Source: Caenorhabditis remanei
Taxonomy: Eukaryota > Nematoda > Chromadorea > Rhabditida > Rhabditidae
Direction of reading: 5' to 3'
Length of the DNA stretch: 64,000 nt
NCBI RefSeq assembly: GCF_010183535.1
Contig: NC_071331.1
Coordinates: 13,950,001-14,014,000 of the forward strand
Within the stretch, counting starts at the first letter, position 1; every line of letters starts with the position of its first letter. Position numbers and translations under genes: made by a program. The notes under the pieces were generated by a model, which was not told the origin of the DNA, searched no databases, and saw nothing but the letters and a program-made list of their open reading frames with translations. Positions 12,054 through 44,900 of this stretch are shown piece after piece.

Positions 12054-13144
12054 TCAAACTTCCATAGCCGTATCAGTATCATCATCATAATCATCTAGAT
12101 CATCGTCGTCGTAGTCTTCTTCCTCTTCCTCAAGTTCTAGAATATGATCGAACATTGCAGCACGAGTCCACGTATTGAAGCAATTTTCGGCAAGAAGATT
12201 ATAGACATTGCTTGTGTCACTCCATAAAATTGACTCCTGGAAATATGAAATGTGGCAAAATATACTCAATGTCTAACATACCAAGAGCTTTCTCATTTTG
12301 AACTTTTCCGCCAACTTCACAGTGTCAACCGGATTTTGTCCTTCGTAAATTCGCTTTCTGATAACAAAATCTTCATATTTCGCCAGAACTTCTTTCATTT
12401 CCCAGAACAGAACCAATTCGAGAACCTCTCCCACTACAAGACACTTGAATATACAATACTGTAACTCATGAATCTTACCATTTTCTTTATCGAATGCGAA
12501 CGGAGGATGCAGAAAATTGAACAGTTTGATCAAACCAGGAAACAATTTCGATGGAACGACAATCGCAGTTTCATTTTCTAAGCGTTTTCTCAAAACTGAA
12601 GAATTGAATGCAAGAATCTGAAAATTATAACTATCTGAAAGTAGAAAAAGGAAGAACTAACTCCAGAATTCGCGAACAATTGCTGTTTTCCATCTTTCGT
12701 ACGAAACTCAGCATCGAGCCATTTGTTCTTCGAATCAAAGTTGATATAAATCTTTTCTGGAACTCCAACAGCTGATTTACGAGTAATTTTCAGTTCAAGT
12801 TTATTGTATTTTCGTGCTTGTTCAAACGGATCCATTTTCCAAAGAATATCTTTTCGTGAAAAGTCTACTTCATTCATGAACTCCTTCACTGGAGTCTGTC
12901 CTTCTCCAGTAAACTTCGTCTCGACAATAGAACAGTAGTGCCATTTATACGGCTCAAAACGTTTGGAATCCCCAAATTCCAGCTCGAATTGCCCCATTGC
13001 AGTATTCAAAACTGTCCAATATCCATTCCAAGTGATACCAAGAATCTCTCCGATTCGAACACGAACTCTTTCACCAATCGCCGAATCGACAGGCAGTTCG
13101 AGAATCTTGCTCATTACAGGAACTTTCCAGAAACTTTCACTCAT
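12054..13144 (-). CDS. BTB/POZ-like protein with acidic tail
   Basis: Four exons: 13144-12662, 12617-12479, 12433-12282 and 12236-12054, giving 318 residues. The start MSESFWKV lies eight bases after an acceptor-like ATTTTAG. Residues ~1-155 are a poorly characterised N-terminal domain. Residues ~155-290 have the order seen in nematode BTB domains: LFANSG then ILAFNSSVLRKRL (like the HKxxLaarS..F segment), a hydrophobic core FPGLIKLFNFLHPP, and TVKLAEKFKMRKLL (like the usual LLxLAxKYxvxxL). The C-terminus is a strongly acidic Glu/Asp run of about 20 residues. BTB proteins of this kind are typically adaptors for CUL-3 ubiquitin ligases. The BTB call is from pattern only and is moderate in strength. 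Its F-box neighbour is also an expected E3 adaptor, and both belong to families that expand quickly in nematodes. Confidence 0.6.
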
Positions 13145-14277
13145 TTTTAATTCTAAAATCAAGAAGATTTGTGTCCAAAAGATCTAAATCAATAGAGTTA
13201 CCTGCTATCTTTTTCTCGTCTAAGTATTCTGAACAAATCTCGAACAATAATTGTTTTTTTCAATAATAGACTCCAAATGGAACATGGCGGATTTTTTTTG
13301 GTTATTGTGCTGCCACGTTTTCTCGTGAGATTTGTCTCTTTCTAAAGTGCAAAACCAAAAATCCCAGATGATAACCAATTCATACCCTCCTTCCAAAACG
13401 AATTCATAACTTATGAACATTCTCCGAAATTCTCTAAATTTGTACAAATCTCCGAATTCTTTCATCCCGTTTTCTCCACAATCCATCAACATTCCATTCA
13501 TTTCGCTTTCTTTTGTTTCACAAAATTTCCGCCCACTTATCAAAATTTCGAAATCCTATCGAAACGGAAAACGATAAGAATCTGAACATAAGCTTCCTTT
13601 TCATTCCAAAAATTTCTATAAATAAGGTCAATCTTTTTCACTATTCAGGTGTTTGACGATTCACAAAAAAAAAACCGAATTTCCGAAATGAGGTTAAGAA
13701 GTTGTCCCCCTCTTCTCGTTTCCCTCATCTATTCATCTCATTTGCATTTGTTTTTTTTCCCTCATCGTTACCGTCTCTCCGTATTTTTGTGTCTTTTGAT
13801 TCAATTTATGACTCATTTCAATATATTTTGTGAACACAAGAAGACAATCTTGTTCTCTTTTCTCAGCCTCAAGACACCCACAAAACAAACAAATAAACCA
13901 ATGGGTTTCCTTCATTTTCTCTCTTTCATTCACCTCCAATTCTCGAGTTTCGTGTCTCCTATCCAAAAATGAAAAGAAGGAATCAAAGTTCTGTCAGTCA
14001 ATTTTCAGATTAACATGTTTCAATTCTTCCATTTATTCCGTGTAGCATGTCATCCCTCTCATTTTCCTCAACTTCTGACTCATTTCTTTTCCTCCCACTC
14101 AGCTGTTTCACTCGGAAAAAATAAGAAAAAGTTCAGTGATAACAGACCGATAGGCGTGCATACCTCCATCAAATAAATACTTCCACCCTTCCCCTCTATT
14201 GACATTCCATTTCTTTCATTCCTGTCTTCTATCCTATTTCTATTTCCACCTTTTTCCAAATTTCAGTTCGATTCAAA
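13145..14277. other. Intergenic promoter region of divergent BTB-like and CRIP genes
   Basis: The two flanking genes point away from each other, so this 1.1 kb should hold both promoters. It is pyrimidine-rich on the plus strand from about 13,700. No gene is supported. Confidence 0.6.
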
Positions 14278-14803
14278 ATGCCAAACTGCCCAAATTGTGA
14301 GAAGCCAGTCTATTTCGGTTAGTTATTCCAGATCAATAGCGTTTCTAATTCTCAGTTTTTCTAGCTGAACGTGTGTCATCTCTTGGAAAAGATTGGCACA
14401 GGCCATGCTTGAAATGTGCAAATAAAGCATGCGGCAAGACGTTGAGTGCTGGAAGTCATTCAGAGGTAACATATTGTTGTTGTTTGGAAGTTTTTAGGAA
14501 GAAGACTGTTTTGATTTTCTGTAAATCGTAACGTTCGATAAGAACTATTCGAAAATAAGTTTATAGCGAAAATCATAAATTATTGACGGATTTTGAATAC
14601 CAGGTACGGGAGTCTAGCATGTAAACAATACTTTTTCAAAAATATTTGGGAAATAAATGAGTTCTAACTCAAACTTCAAAAATTTTCAGCACGAAGGAAA
14701 ACCATACTGTAATCGTTGTTATGGAGCCCTTTACGGACCAAAAGGATACGGTCACGGAGGAACAGAATCACACACTTTCCTTCATGGAACAACTGGAAAA
14801 TAA
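14278..14803 (+). CDS. valv-1: CRIP-type single LIM domain protein
   Basis: Three exons, 14278-14317, 14365-14465 and 14690-14803, give 84 residues, the usual cysteine-rich intestinal protein length. An acceptor-like TTTCAG lies 12 bases before the ATG. There is one LIM domain: CPNC at residues 3-6, DWHRPCLKC, then C..H and CNRC, with the CRIP signature tail [17 protein letters not shown] proteins bind two zinc ions and act as small cytoskeleton-associated adaptors. C. elegans has two close CRIPs, EXC-9 (excretory canal lumen) and VALV-1 (spermathecal-uterine and pharyngeal-intestinal valves). From memory, VALV-1 is next to unc-82 on chromosome IV, so the neighbour favours valv-1. EXC-9 cannot be fully excluded by sequence alone. 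AATAAA lies at 14,886-14,891. Confidence 0.88.
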
Positions 14804-14885
14804 TTGATTTTTATGTAATTGCTGTTACCAAAGATGCTCCGAACCCTCCTACTAATTGCATTGCTTTCTGTTCTCAATTTCTCAA

Positions 14886-14891
14886 AATAAA
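14886..14891 (+). terminator. PolyA signal of the CRIP gene
   Basis: AATAAA lies 83 bases after the CRIP stop codon. The convergent unc-82 gene ends at 15,157, so the two 3' UTRs are close or overlap. Confidence 0.7.
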
Positions 14892-15156
14892 ATATATTTA
14901 CTGTAAAAAATGGTAAAAATTTAACACAAAACATTTGTGGAAAGGACTGAAAGAAGAAATGGAGACATGTAAAAGTCATTGTTGACTAGGGAGAGAGGAA
15001 GAAAACGAATAATATCGGACACCCGATAGTTTCTCCATGCGATATTTACAAAAAAAGAATGACGAAAGGAGGGAATCGGTGAGCAATTTTAAATTACAAA
15101 AATGGAAAGAAATGTTTTGAGAAAAAGGGGAAAAAAGGAGAAATTACGATGGCAAT

Positions 15157-35391
<20,235 letters not shown>

Positions 35392-37265
35392 GCCTGTAGT
35401 TTGGGGAGATTAAGGAAGGGGGAAAACAATGAACGCGGTTCGAAAAACAAGGGTAGAGCAAATAAATAAAGAAATTGACAGAATCAAAACAGAGAAAGAC
35501 TGTTTAGAGATGACTAGTACTAATTATACAACTTGAAGTCTAGAAAAATCATAGTCATGGCATATAAGTAAGTGTATTCAAGCTGACACAGTTGCAAAAA
35601 GAAAACTAACAGAAAAAAATCTTGATTGAGTAAACTACCAATCTTTTGGAATAGTTCTTACCGTAATCCCCTATTTCATTTTTATGAATGAATTAGGAGG
35701 CAAAAATATCAGTCATTTATAAATAAGTTTTTTGAATAAATAAAAACGTATGCCAATGTGAATCCAGACTTTCTGTTGATACAAATATTTATATTACAGT
35801 CAAAACCATATTTTAGCCATAAATCGTTTGGCTTTCAAAAATCGATAATAAAAATAACAGAAAGCGGCGGTTGGGAATTTGTTCCCGGGATGAAACATCG
35901 GGACAACCCGGATGGTTAGTCTCTTTCCGAAGTGCACACCCCAATTCCAACATCTGGTGTTGGTCGCCTTCATCTTTTTCCTCCATTTTCTCTATTCTAT
36001 TTTTCTCTTTATTGTTCTCTTACAGGTGCCGTCGTCGCCCCCTGGGAAGTTCTTCTTCTTCTTCCTTCCCTCTTCTTACAATCCAAGAGAAAAGAGCATT
36101 CGAGATCAACAAAAAATGAACGACGGAAGTCAAAAGAAGAAGAAGAAGAAGTTCAAAAAACGAAGTAGATGAAGAACACAGGAGAATCTAGCAATGCGTA
36201 CGATGTAAGGTGTGGTGGTGCAATGATGAAAAGCCAAAGGATTTTGGAGAGCTTGAGCAAACTTTTTGTGTCTCCGGTGAGCTCCCGCGCAGGAGAATCT
36301 CTTGCGCAAAACCTCGCACCCGCCTAGACAAGGCTAATCAATGTAACGACTTGTTTTTCCAAAGAGAGATGGAGAAAAAGTGAACGGCTCTCGAGGAGTT
36401 GAACTGTTTTCGATAGATCAAAAAGATCTGACAAATTATATATCTTTTGATAAAACCTCAAGATCAAAATCGTTTTGCTTTATTTTTGATATTGTTTTAA
36501 ACAATTTCAATAAATGAAAAACTATATTCGAGGTTGGGTAGACCAAAATAATGGAATGTAGAACTTTCATTCAGCCGAACAAAAAAAATCCTTTTTATGA
36601 AAAACCTTAGCCCAAATACTTATGTTTTTAACAATCTACTGATAAAACTAGTGCTTGTGGCATAGTTGTCCATCTCAACTATATATCTTTGAAATATCTC
36701 TCCACGAGACATCTTTAAATATTTTGTTTGACTTTGTTTGAGATTCAGGTATTTCCTCCCTCACCTCTCGTTTTTTATTGCGCGATTCATACTCTCGTTT
36801 TCTGTATGTTTTTCAAAATCTCTCTTGCTCTTTCTCTCTATATTTAATAAATCTTCAACGGGTCAAGCACATAAATCGACTTTTTGAATCACCTACATCT
36901 ATCTGGATCATGTATTCCGTAAACACCTTCTTCGCTCGAAAATCTGAAAATCGGTTTACCGAATGGGGGAGTCAAGGAAAATAGACAGATTATTCGGATG
37001 TCTTTCGAAATGTCATCAACTCTTTGGCCCTTCCCCGATTAGTTTTTCTTTTCTTAATGTGTAAAAGAACATGTGCGAAGGATTTTAAAAGACAAGGAAA
37101 GAGAAAAATGAAGTTTATATACATTCAAAAGACGAGATAAGATCAAAATGCGTTGTGGGGATTTCTAAATGCACTTGTTCGAGATAAATGACTTTCAGAC
37201 ACCGGACATTCAAATAAATGCTTGATTAAACAGAAAAAAAAACAGTTAAAAAAAAAGAAAAACAA
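35392..37265. other. Intergenic: unc-82 5' flank and receptor 3' flank
   Basis: This 1.9 kb lies upstream of the distal unc-82 start and downstream of the receptor gene. An acceptor-like CTACAG at ~35,394 precedes the unc-82 ATG, so further 5' exons could exist here, but I found no convincing coding one. No other gene is supported. Confidence 0.55.
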
Positions 37266-38576
37266 TTAATCCTGATAGTAGAAACTAACAGATCGTTCAT
37301 TCCCAACTGGAACTCCGGCTTCTCCAGTAACGTTTCCAGTCATTGAATACCAGGAACCAAATGGATTCGGAGAACCATGTCTGTCGAAATGAGATGGGCC
37401 GTCTTCTGGTGGATCATCTGAATTTATCATTTAGTCACTGATATCTCTACTAAGATGACTCACTTGCACTCTGCCATTTCCTTTCCGTATTCTCAGAATA
37501 TCGATTGAAAAGAGAGAATACATTTGCTTGGAAAGAGGAAAGTATCAAAATATGCCAGAGAGGTTGGAAGATAATAACAACAATCCAATATGAAACTCGG
37601 ATTATATGGTCTTTGATTGATATCAATTCGTGTCCTTCGGTTGTTCGAGCAATCAAAAGAAGTGGAACATGTAATGAGATACAAGATAGAAAAGAACGAA
37701 TGAAAATGGTCCCAAACAGCTGAAATGCGAAAAATAAGTTTTCTTTTTATAATTAAGAGACTATCATACCTGTTTAGTAGTTCCAGTTTGTTCCGACCAG
37801 TTATAACTCCATTTATGTTTTGACTGGCGAATACAATAGAGAATAATATTGAGTGAAAGTGCTCCAATACACACAATTGGACCCCATTGGATTGTCAGAA
37901 TATGTCTCAAATAGAATTCTTCTCCAACAACTTCATCAAATCTGCACTGGCTCATTACTCGAATTGAGGTGTTGAATCGAGACTGAAACATTTCCAGATG
38001 GAAAAGAGTTCGACTGGTCAGAACAGTTTACCTCAATCGGGTAGGCTAATCCTGGAACTGAGAGACCAGCAGAAGCAAAACAAAGAACGATGAAGAGTTT
38101 CCAGTTGAGAAAATACGGATATATTTTCCCATATGAAACGGGAAAAACAATCTGAATCAACCGATCCACAGCATAAGCGGCAAGTAGAAGAAGGTGGAGA
38201 TAATCAGTTATTAAAAATATTGGAATGTTCACTGCACGAGTCAGACAATCAAATGGAGTTATTGTCTGAAAATCAGAACTACTTTTTTCTGAAAAGAGAA
38301 AAATGAATGACTCACCTCTACAGTACTACCATAAATTGTAACGATGACTCCATAAAAACCATCAATTAACGTTCCGATCCCGGAGAAGAGATCTGAGAAA
38401 TTCATTATTTAGTTATCTGAAACTAATCAGTCTCTCTTACCTGCAATGGCAAAGAAAAGACAGAAAATCAGTGTATCGTTTGTGTTTTTTCTCATAACAA
38501 TCAGGATGAAAACAGTGCAAGCAACCATTGCAAACCCCACAACTGGAAGTATTTCGTACAAGAGATCCTCCAACAT
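37266..38576 (-). CDS. Seven-transmembrane receptor (nematode serpentine GPCR-like)
   Basis: Six exons: 38576-38441, 38392-38316, 38265-38032, 37982-37770, 37719-37464 and 37417-37266, giving 355 residues. The start MLEDLLYEILPVVG follows an acceptor-like TTTTCAG by three bases. Hydrophobic segments occur in the order expected for seven helices: TM1 FAMVACTVFILIV, TM2 LIFCLFFAIADLFSGIG, TM3 DYLHLLLLAAYAVDRLIQIV (DRLI where many GPCRs have DRY), TM4 FIVLCFASAGLSVPGLAY, TM5 WGPIVCIGALSLNIILY, then TM6 in FIRSFLSCISLHVPLLLI and TM7 in YWIVVIIFQPLWHILIL. The C-terminus is hydrophilic. Subfamily and ligand are not recognised. An extra 5' exon at 39697-39674 (MVRPTGYA, strong GTGAGT donor, phase 0) would extend the protein and is a plausible alternative start. 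Confidence 0.78.
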
Positions 38577-38579
38577 TTT

Positions 38580-40013
38580 CTGAAAATTAAAACGTTTTTT
38601 TCATTAACAACACTCGCAAAGTATTGGCCCTAATCTCAATGTATTCTATCTCAATATTTTTTGAAAAAACAATGAATACCCGCTAACAAAAGAAGGACAA
38701 TTGCAAGCCTTCCGGTGAAGTACCATGCCGAGAAATCGAAGAAATCGTGAAATTCAGGAGACCATCTCACTTCTTTTTTTTTCAAACAAGAAGCACGTGT
38801 CGTCTGGAAACAGCAAGAAGACGTGAAGGAGCAAAAAGCAATATAATAGAGTGCGGTTTGGAAAAATTTTAGGAGAGAAGGAGAGATTTTAAGGAGGGAG
38901 GTGTTAAACTTATCGCTGGATTTGAATATCTTGATCGCCACTTTATCGGATTTATGTGCACTCGGATTATAAAATTTTGGTTGTTTTTAGAGAGGAAAAA
39001 AGAGGGATGAAATGGACAAGATGTCTCACAAATTGATGCTTTCTAACACGGTAAAAATGAAATTAGTGGTAAGACCTAGAAAGGGGTTGACGCATGACTT
39101 GAAGATCTGGATGGGAGCTGGTTTGGAGAAAAGATTCTTATGAGGACTTATCTCATTTTATAGAGTGTTCGACACGTGTTTTCCAGACAGAAGCTACTCA
39201 AAAACTGAATTTATCGAAAATGATTTCCTGATACAAAATGCAAGTTGTCTAAAAAGAAAAGTGAGTCAAAAATGATGGCATAACGAAGAGGACCATGATG
39301 ATTTTACGATAACAAGTTTTTGGAAGCATCTCTAAATTGCGAACGATCTTACAACTAATTGCCCAACAAAACTCAAAATACATAAAGACAGCTCACAGAT
39401 ACACAATGACTCAACTGATTGGCACGTGTCGCATTATAGCATTATTTAGCAGATTTCTGACACAACACAGTCTACGAAAAGATCTTTCAAAATTCCTGCT
39501 TTGTGAGGGATGCTAGGTGATTTTTTCGGTATAAAGAGTTTGAGTTCTCAGTCAAAGATATTTTTCTCACTTCAAAACAGGAGTTAGACAAATTGTTATT
39601 GTAGGGCATTACGTTTGGTTATGTTTGAAACTCAATATATTAAAATATTCAGAATAATGATTTGGGCACTCACCGCATATCCAGTCGGCCGAACCATCGA
39701 AACTTGAATATTTCGTTTTTGTTTCAAACTTGTAAAATAAAGAGAATCTTCAGGTGTCCACATAGCAGCTTCGAATGAAATGAATATTGTAGAAAAAAGG
39801 CGAAATGGTTCGTTCCACCCTCGCCTAATCCAGGTTTATCTTCATATTTCCACTTGGATTTATAGCTTCTTAAATAACAGAAAACATCGATTCTGAAGCT
39901 TATATCAGGTGCCTTCTCAACCCTCAAAACAAGAACATTTATTTCGAAATAGTGTGGAAATAACAAGGTTTACTGGTACAATTCAAAGCATAAAAATAAG
40001 AAAAATGAATATT
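38580..40013. other. Intergenic between receptor and REEP-like gene
   Basis: The stretch holds the candidate 8-codon upstream exon of the receptor (39697-39674) and the REEP-like 3' UTR with AATAAA (minus) at 39,943-39,938. Nothing else is supported. Confidence 0.55.
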
Positions 40014-40839
40014 CTATTTGTCTTTTTTGTTCTCAATTCTCGTAGTTTCTTTACGAAATGGTCCTGTAATAACACGATTGATGACTGTTCCATTCGGTGA
40101 AAGAAGCTCTTCTTCTCGATAATATTCTTCAATTGTTGTCACTTTCACATCAGAATTTTTCGGTTTGGATCGAATTGTCATCGGAGAAGGAGTCGTCAAC
40201 TGAGTCACATCTGTCTTCACCTGAAATATTTGTTTCAGTCTTCTCGGCTAAAAACTGTTTCCACTTACACTTGATTTCGAGGTGGGTTGTCTAGACACTG
40301 CAGTCCTTGTCGAATGTTCCAGTGGTTTTCCAGTTGATTTTCCTGTGCTGGCACGACTTTGAATCGTATTTTCTACTCCTGGATCTTTACTGAGAAGTTC
40401 GGAAATCTGTTTGTGCAAAGTGTATGGTGGAGTGAAAAACAAGAGGAATAACATCAGTTTCATCACATAGTAACAAGGAACACTCTCCAGATTACGGTCA
40501 AAAAGTGTGATTCCTCCAAATACTGGGAAGTAGATGTAGAATGATTCATCGCCTGGTTTCTCTTCCGGATAACAGAAAATTAGAAGCAATGGGACTCCGA
40601 TAAGAATTGAATTAGCAAAGAAATGAGCCTAAAATGTATCATAAATATCAAACGATATGTTCTATTGCCACTACCTGATCACAAAAAGTCAAAATTGTAA
40701 ACAAAAATCCGCAAAGAATCTTCGAAATTGTCTCCGATTGCATTCCAGATATATCAGATAAATGAGCCAAATAACGAGCAGTGAAATACTTTTTATCGTG
40801 GATTCGAATGTTGATCCATTCCAGAAATTCAACACTCAT
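40014..40839 (-). CDS. REEP/TB2/DP1/HVA22-family ER membrane-shaping protein
   Basis: Three exons, 40839-40675, 40628-40269 and 40220-40014, give 243 residues. The start is MSVEFLEWINIRIHDKKYF. Residues ~38-130 carry the family pattern: hydrophobic GFLFTILTFCDQAHFFANSI, LIGVPLLLIFCYPEEK (in place of the usual YPAYxSxKA), YFPVFGGITLFDRNLESVPC, then YYVMKLMLFLLFFTPPYTLH, which matches the conserved FYYxxKxxFLxWxxxP block. The C-terminal ~110 residues are polar, Ser/Thr/Lys-rich, and end ENKKDK. REEP-type proteins form membrane hairpins that curve tubular ER. The degenerate YP motif suggests a diverged nematode member and I cannot name the orthologue. It is on the same strand as egl-19, but more than 1 kb past the egl-19 stop codon, so an operon is not indicated. 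Confidence 0.72.
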
Positions 40840-41939
40840 TATGGAGGAATTGGTTGGAAAATAAATTTATTTTACTTTTTTAAATTTTTTTTAATTCGGA
40901 ACAGAGGATGATAATTACGTTTTTACCACGTTCCATTTTTTATGAGAGTACGCTACATTTTTATCGAAATGTTCGAATTCTTTTTTTTTTATCGATTTAT
41001 AGTATTTTGAAAGCAGGTTATACAATCCACGTTCGTATCTATGACGTCTGAAATTATGACACGTATTTTTCAGTATTAAGTTGAAACCTAGGAGATTCGA
41101 AATCTACAGTTTCTTTGAGTTCAGACATAATATTTTCTCGTAAACGGAAAGCCATTTTTTTTAATTTGTAATTTGTTTTTATTAATACAAATATTATTAA
41201 ACAATGTCATATGTAATCATAACTGATAAAACAAGAAAAGCACCACGAATTGTTGTTGAACATCAAAATAAATGAGGACTATAAAAATAAGCAGATACTG
41301 CGTAAGGGAGGGGAGGAAAGATGGAAAAATAGGAAATTGTGACTTAGAAAATATGAAAAAAAGGAAGAGATATTGATTTGATGAAAGAAAAGGGGGGAAA
41401 GAGACAAAATAACTCCAAAAAATATTGAGAAGAGACACGATTCGAAGTGAAATCGTAGGAAAGGCCACTGTTTTTGATGAGAAGAAAAAATTGGATAGGA
41501 TTTAGAAGACTGCTGGAAATATATGCAAGTTGAGTTACGAAATGAACTCTGTGAGCCTTAAAACCACCAGTCATCTAGAGAATGAAACATTGAGCATTTT
41601 GAGAGGGAGCAGTTTGTTTTGTTTGGTATTTTGAGAGAAGTATACAAGAAACAAAAAGAGAAAACCAGTACACAGACAAGAGGGATCATCTACAATTGAT
41701 AAGAAGGGGATGGTCGAGTTGAGGGGAAAAATGAAAACAATGGGAAGTCTAAACTCGTACAAATTGAATGAGGTGGTTGGGTGAAAACAGGGGGAAACAA
41801 GAGATTATTTGAGAGAGAGGGCACCTATTCAGTTCAATTTTTCTAACTCGTAATCGGTACGATATATGGGGGGAAAGTGGGGGGAAAAGTTCGGAAGAGA
41901 ACGATGGATTTTTGTGGGAGAAGAAGAAGAAAAAGATTC
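40840..41939. other. egl-19 3' UTR and intergenic
   Basis: The minus-strand AATAAA at 41,183-41,178 is the best egl-19 polyA signal, implying a 3' UTR of about 750 bases. The remaining ~340 bases to the REEP-like start are AT-rich and probably hold its promoter. Confidence 0.55.
41178..41183 (-). terminator. egl-19: Likely egl-19 polyA signal
   Basis: AATAAA on the minus strand lies ~760 bases after the stop codon. No earlier canonical signal on this strand was noticed. Confidence 0.45.
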
Positions 41940-44900
41940 TTATAGTGTGGTGACTAGTAGAAGATCTTCTTGTGATCCTCCTTGTGAATCATGTTGTCTT
42001 GATGAATTTTCAGCTGGTCGAAGTAGAGCGCTTCGTGAATTTTCATTGATATCTCTGATATCGTGCATTCCAACGTGTTGCATCAATGGAGCCAACGAGT
42101 CAGCAGCCATATCAATTTCCTGTTCTCCTAGTGAATATGCTTCTTCAATTTCTCGTCTTGCAGCTCCAACGACACGTGCATCAGCGTATCTGAAGCAATT
42201 CCTAATGAACATTACTGATTACTGTAATTCGGCTGAGCACCTATTTATAGGTTGGTTAGTATAGAGAGGAAGAGGAGGATTGGGGTAGAACAAGTTGAAG
42301 AAGAAGAACTGAGATCTCTTCCGACACACACCCGTTTCAATTGGTTAGCAGTCAGCCACTTTTCTGGTTAAAAAATCGTTTAAAATGGGAATCAGAATGG
42401 GGTGAAGGCATGAAATCAGTAGGGGAGAGTGGTTTGTTTAGAAGAAAAAAGGTTAGGATTAAAGCCATGCGAAAAATGAAAAAAAGAGTGGGAAAATGAC
42501 TAACTAGAAGAATTAGTGTCAATCAAATTAGAGTTATTTCCAGGTGTGTGATTAAGTGCAAAAGGTAGATGTTTCAGAGCATAATCCCAGTGAAATTTGA
42601 TTAGAAAGTGCTCTCCCACACGGACTCATTGCCAGTACCACACACATTTGAAAGAAAAAGTGTGATACCCGAACTAAGTCAGTGCTCCCATTAGTAGAAA
42701 ACAAGAAATCAGAAATCTCAAAAACATAATTACAAATTCTAACTAAAAATACTTGTTTTGAAAAGCCAACTCCCAAAAAGAAACGAAAATTAAAAAGTGC
42801 AGAGGGGGATTAGAAAGAAAAAGAAGAGGGGTAATAAATAAAAAGAGAGTTCACTTCTCAACCAACCAATCCATGCTCACGGCCTCACATATTTGATTAA
42901 CTTACCTTCCAAGTCCTAATGATTGTCCAATCAATCGATCTGCTGGTCTTGAATCTTCAGCCGGTCGGAGAACTGGTCGAGATGAAAACGGAAGTCGTAC
43001 TGACTTTCCTTCTCCAACTGGTCTGTATGTACCTTCATATGCTTCCGATGACATTCCAGCAAGTGAAAGTGCTGCTCCACGAGCCATTAGAATTGGATCT
43101 CTGATTGGAAGATTCCTCCGATCGGATCGATTCGATGGTCCTCCTCTCATCCATTGTTCTTCTTCATCAGGATCCACGGGTAAACTGTAGAATGAAGAGT
43201 TTGAAAGCTGTATTACAAAACACGAGAAAACATTTCAATCTAAAAAACCTCGAAATGGAAATAAACGATAGGAAAGAGTGCATTTTATCACTAGAATGAA
43301 ACCATAAGGTGACTGAAAACTAGTGAAATCTCGTATCTCATGTTTCTAACTTATTCAGAAGTTTCCTATTTCTTACATTTAGTGAAATAATAAACGAAAC
43401 TCACTTTCTATTGGCAACGACCATTCGGTTTTGTGATTGATCGTATCCAGCTCGGTCGCCGGTATCCCGATACCTGGGGCCGTCGTCCGTCTCATCGTGA
43501 ATATGATTTGCGTACGGCGGCAGGGCGGGAAGACGACGAGCTGAACCATTGACTGGTGGTAGATTTATTGATTGATTGATTGGAGCTCCACGATGCATTT
43601 GGGATGGAACTGGTGAACCTTCGGCTCCGGCAAGAGAATGAGTTGGTGAGAAAGAACGAGAGTCTGAAATTGACGATAGATGTTATTGGGAACGGAAGTT
43701 TTTAGGAATGAAAACTAATTGGCTAACAACTATACGATTTATCTCATCAATTTCCTGTAAATAACAAGAAGTTTTCTGAAATAGAGACGTACCGTATGGG
43801 AGAAGTTTCGCGCCTCTTTCCAATTGTTCGTGTTCAGTTGGAGATTTTTGACCGACTTGTGAGAGTCGATGGACCAAATTGTTGAAAAGAGTATGAGGTC
43901 TCTGTAATATTGGATACTTGAAGAAGAAGAAGAAAGTGGAGAATAGACTTGAGATTTTTTCAAGTGCTCATATGTGACGACATCGTTTCAAGTTTCCGTT
44001 TTCTTTATTTTTGTTTCTTTTCTATTCATAATGTTGTTCCTCTTTTTAATCAAATTGAGTGAGGATGAGGAAAAGAAAAAGATGGGAAATCTAATTAGTT
44101 TCTTACAAAATATTTGGTATTTTGAAGAAGAAAAGAATGGAATGAAGCGTCCGAGGCATTAATCAAGTGACAGTAATCACATTTGTTCGTCTTGTTTTGG
44201 ATTGGGCTTTTTTTCAGAAAACGAGTGTTCTGGAGGGAAATGAGATATGTCTTTTCAACGGAAAGGAACATAAAGAATCTAGATGAGATCATTACTTTTT
44301 CCTATTTCCTGATTAGCTCATGCATGTCTACAGCCTATTTTCACGTCTATTTGAGTGTGTTGTTATTTCTTCGAAAGTACTTTTTTCATACCAACAAATG
44401 TCACAATGCATGTTTTCTCTGTGGGAGTTCAATTAGAAGAAAAGGACAAAAGAAAGCAAGAAACGCGTCAGGAAGTTTGCTCTGCTAGTCACAAAACCAA
44501 CTATTTCTCTCTAAATTAGCTTCCCTTCTCAATAGTTTTTCACTCACTCTGTGTTGTGGCTCTGGCTCGTCAAAGTTGAAATCTGTTTCCAAGTTTCCAG
44601 AGATTGCTCTTTTTAGTTCTGGTCCGATTTCGTGTAGAGTACGGAGTCCGGCCTGAAAATGAAAAGGAATGAATAAGGCGGAAGACGTGAAAGAAGGCGA
44701 AGAAGAAGAAGCTCCGCCACTGATCGAACAAAAGAAGAGAAAAGTGGGCGGAGCATCCTGATGCCAGTGTTGGCTCATTCACTATTCATGAATGAAGTCA
44801 GTCTTTTCGTTGAAAGAAATTTCGGAAGACGGAGAAAAACGACTCTCAACTTTCTCCTCAAGGACTGGATTCACAAAATAAATTAAATTAAGCTCAAGAG

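Noticed and set aside
38651..38860. Minus-strand frame with a hydrophobic segment between receptor and REEP-like gene
   Set aside because: The phase does not fit the receptor's first exon, and the hydrophobic look follows from T-rich DNA.
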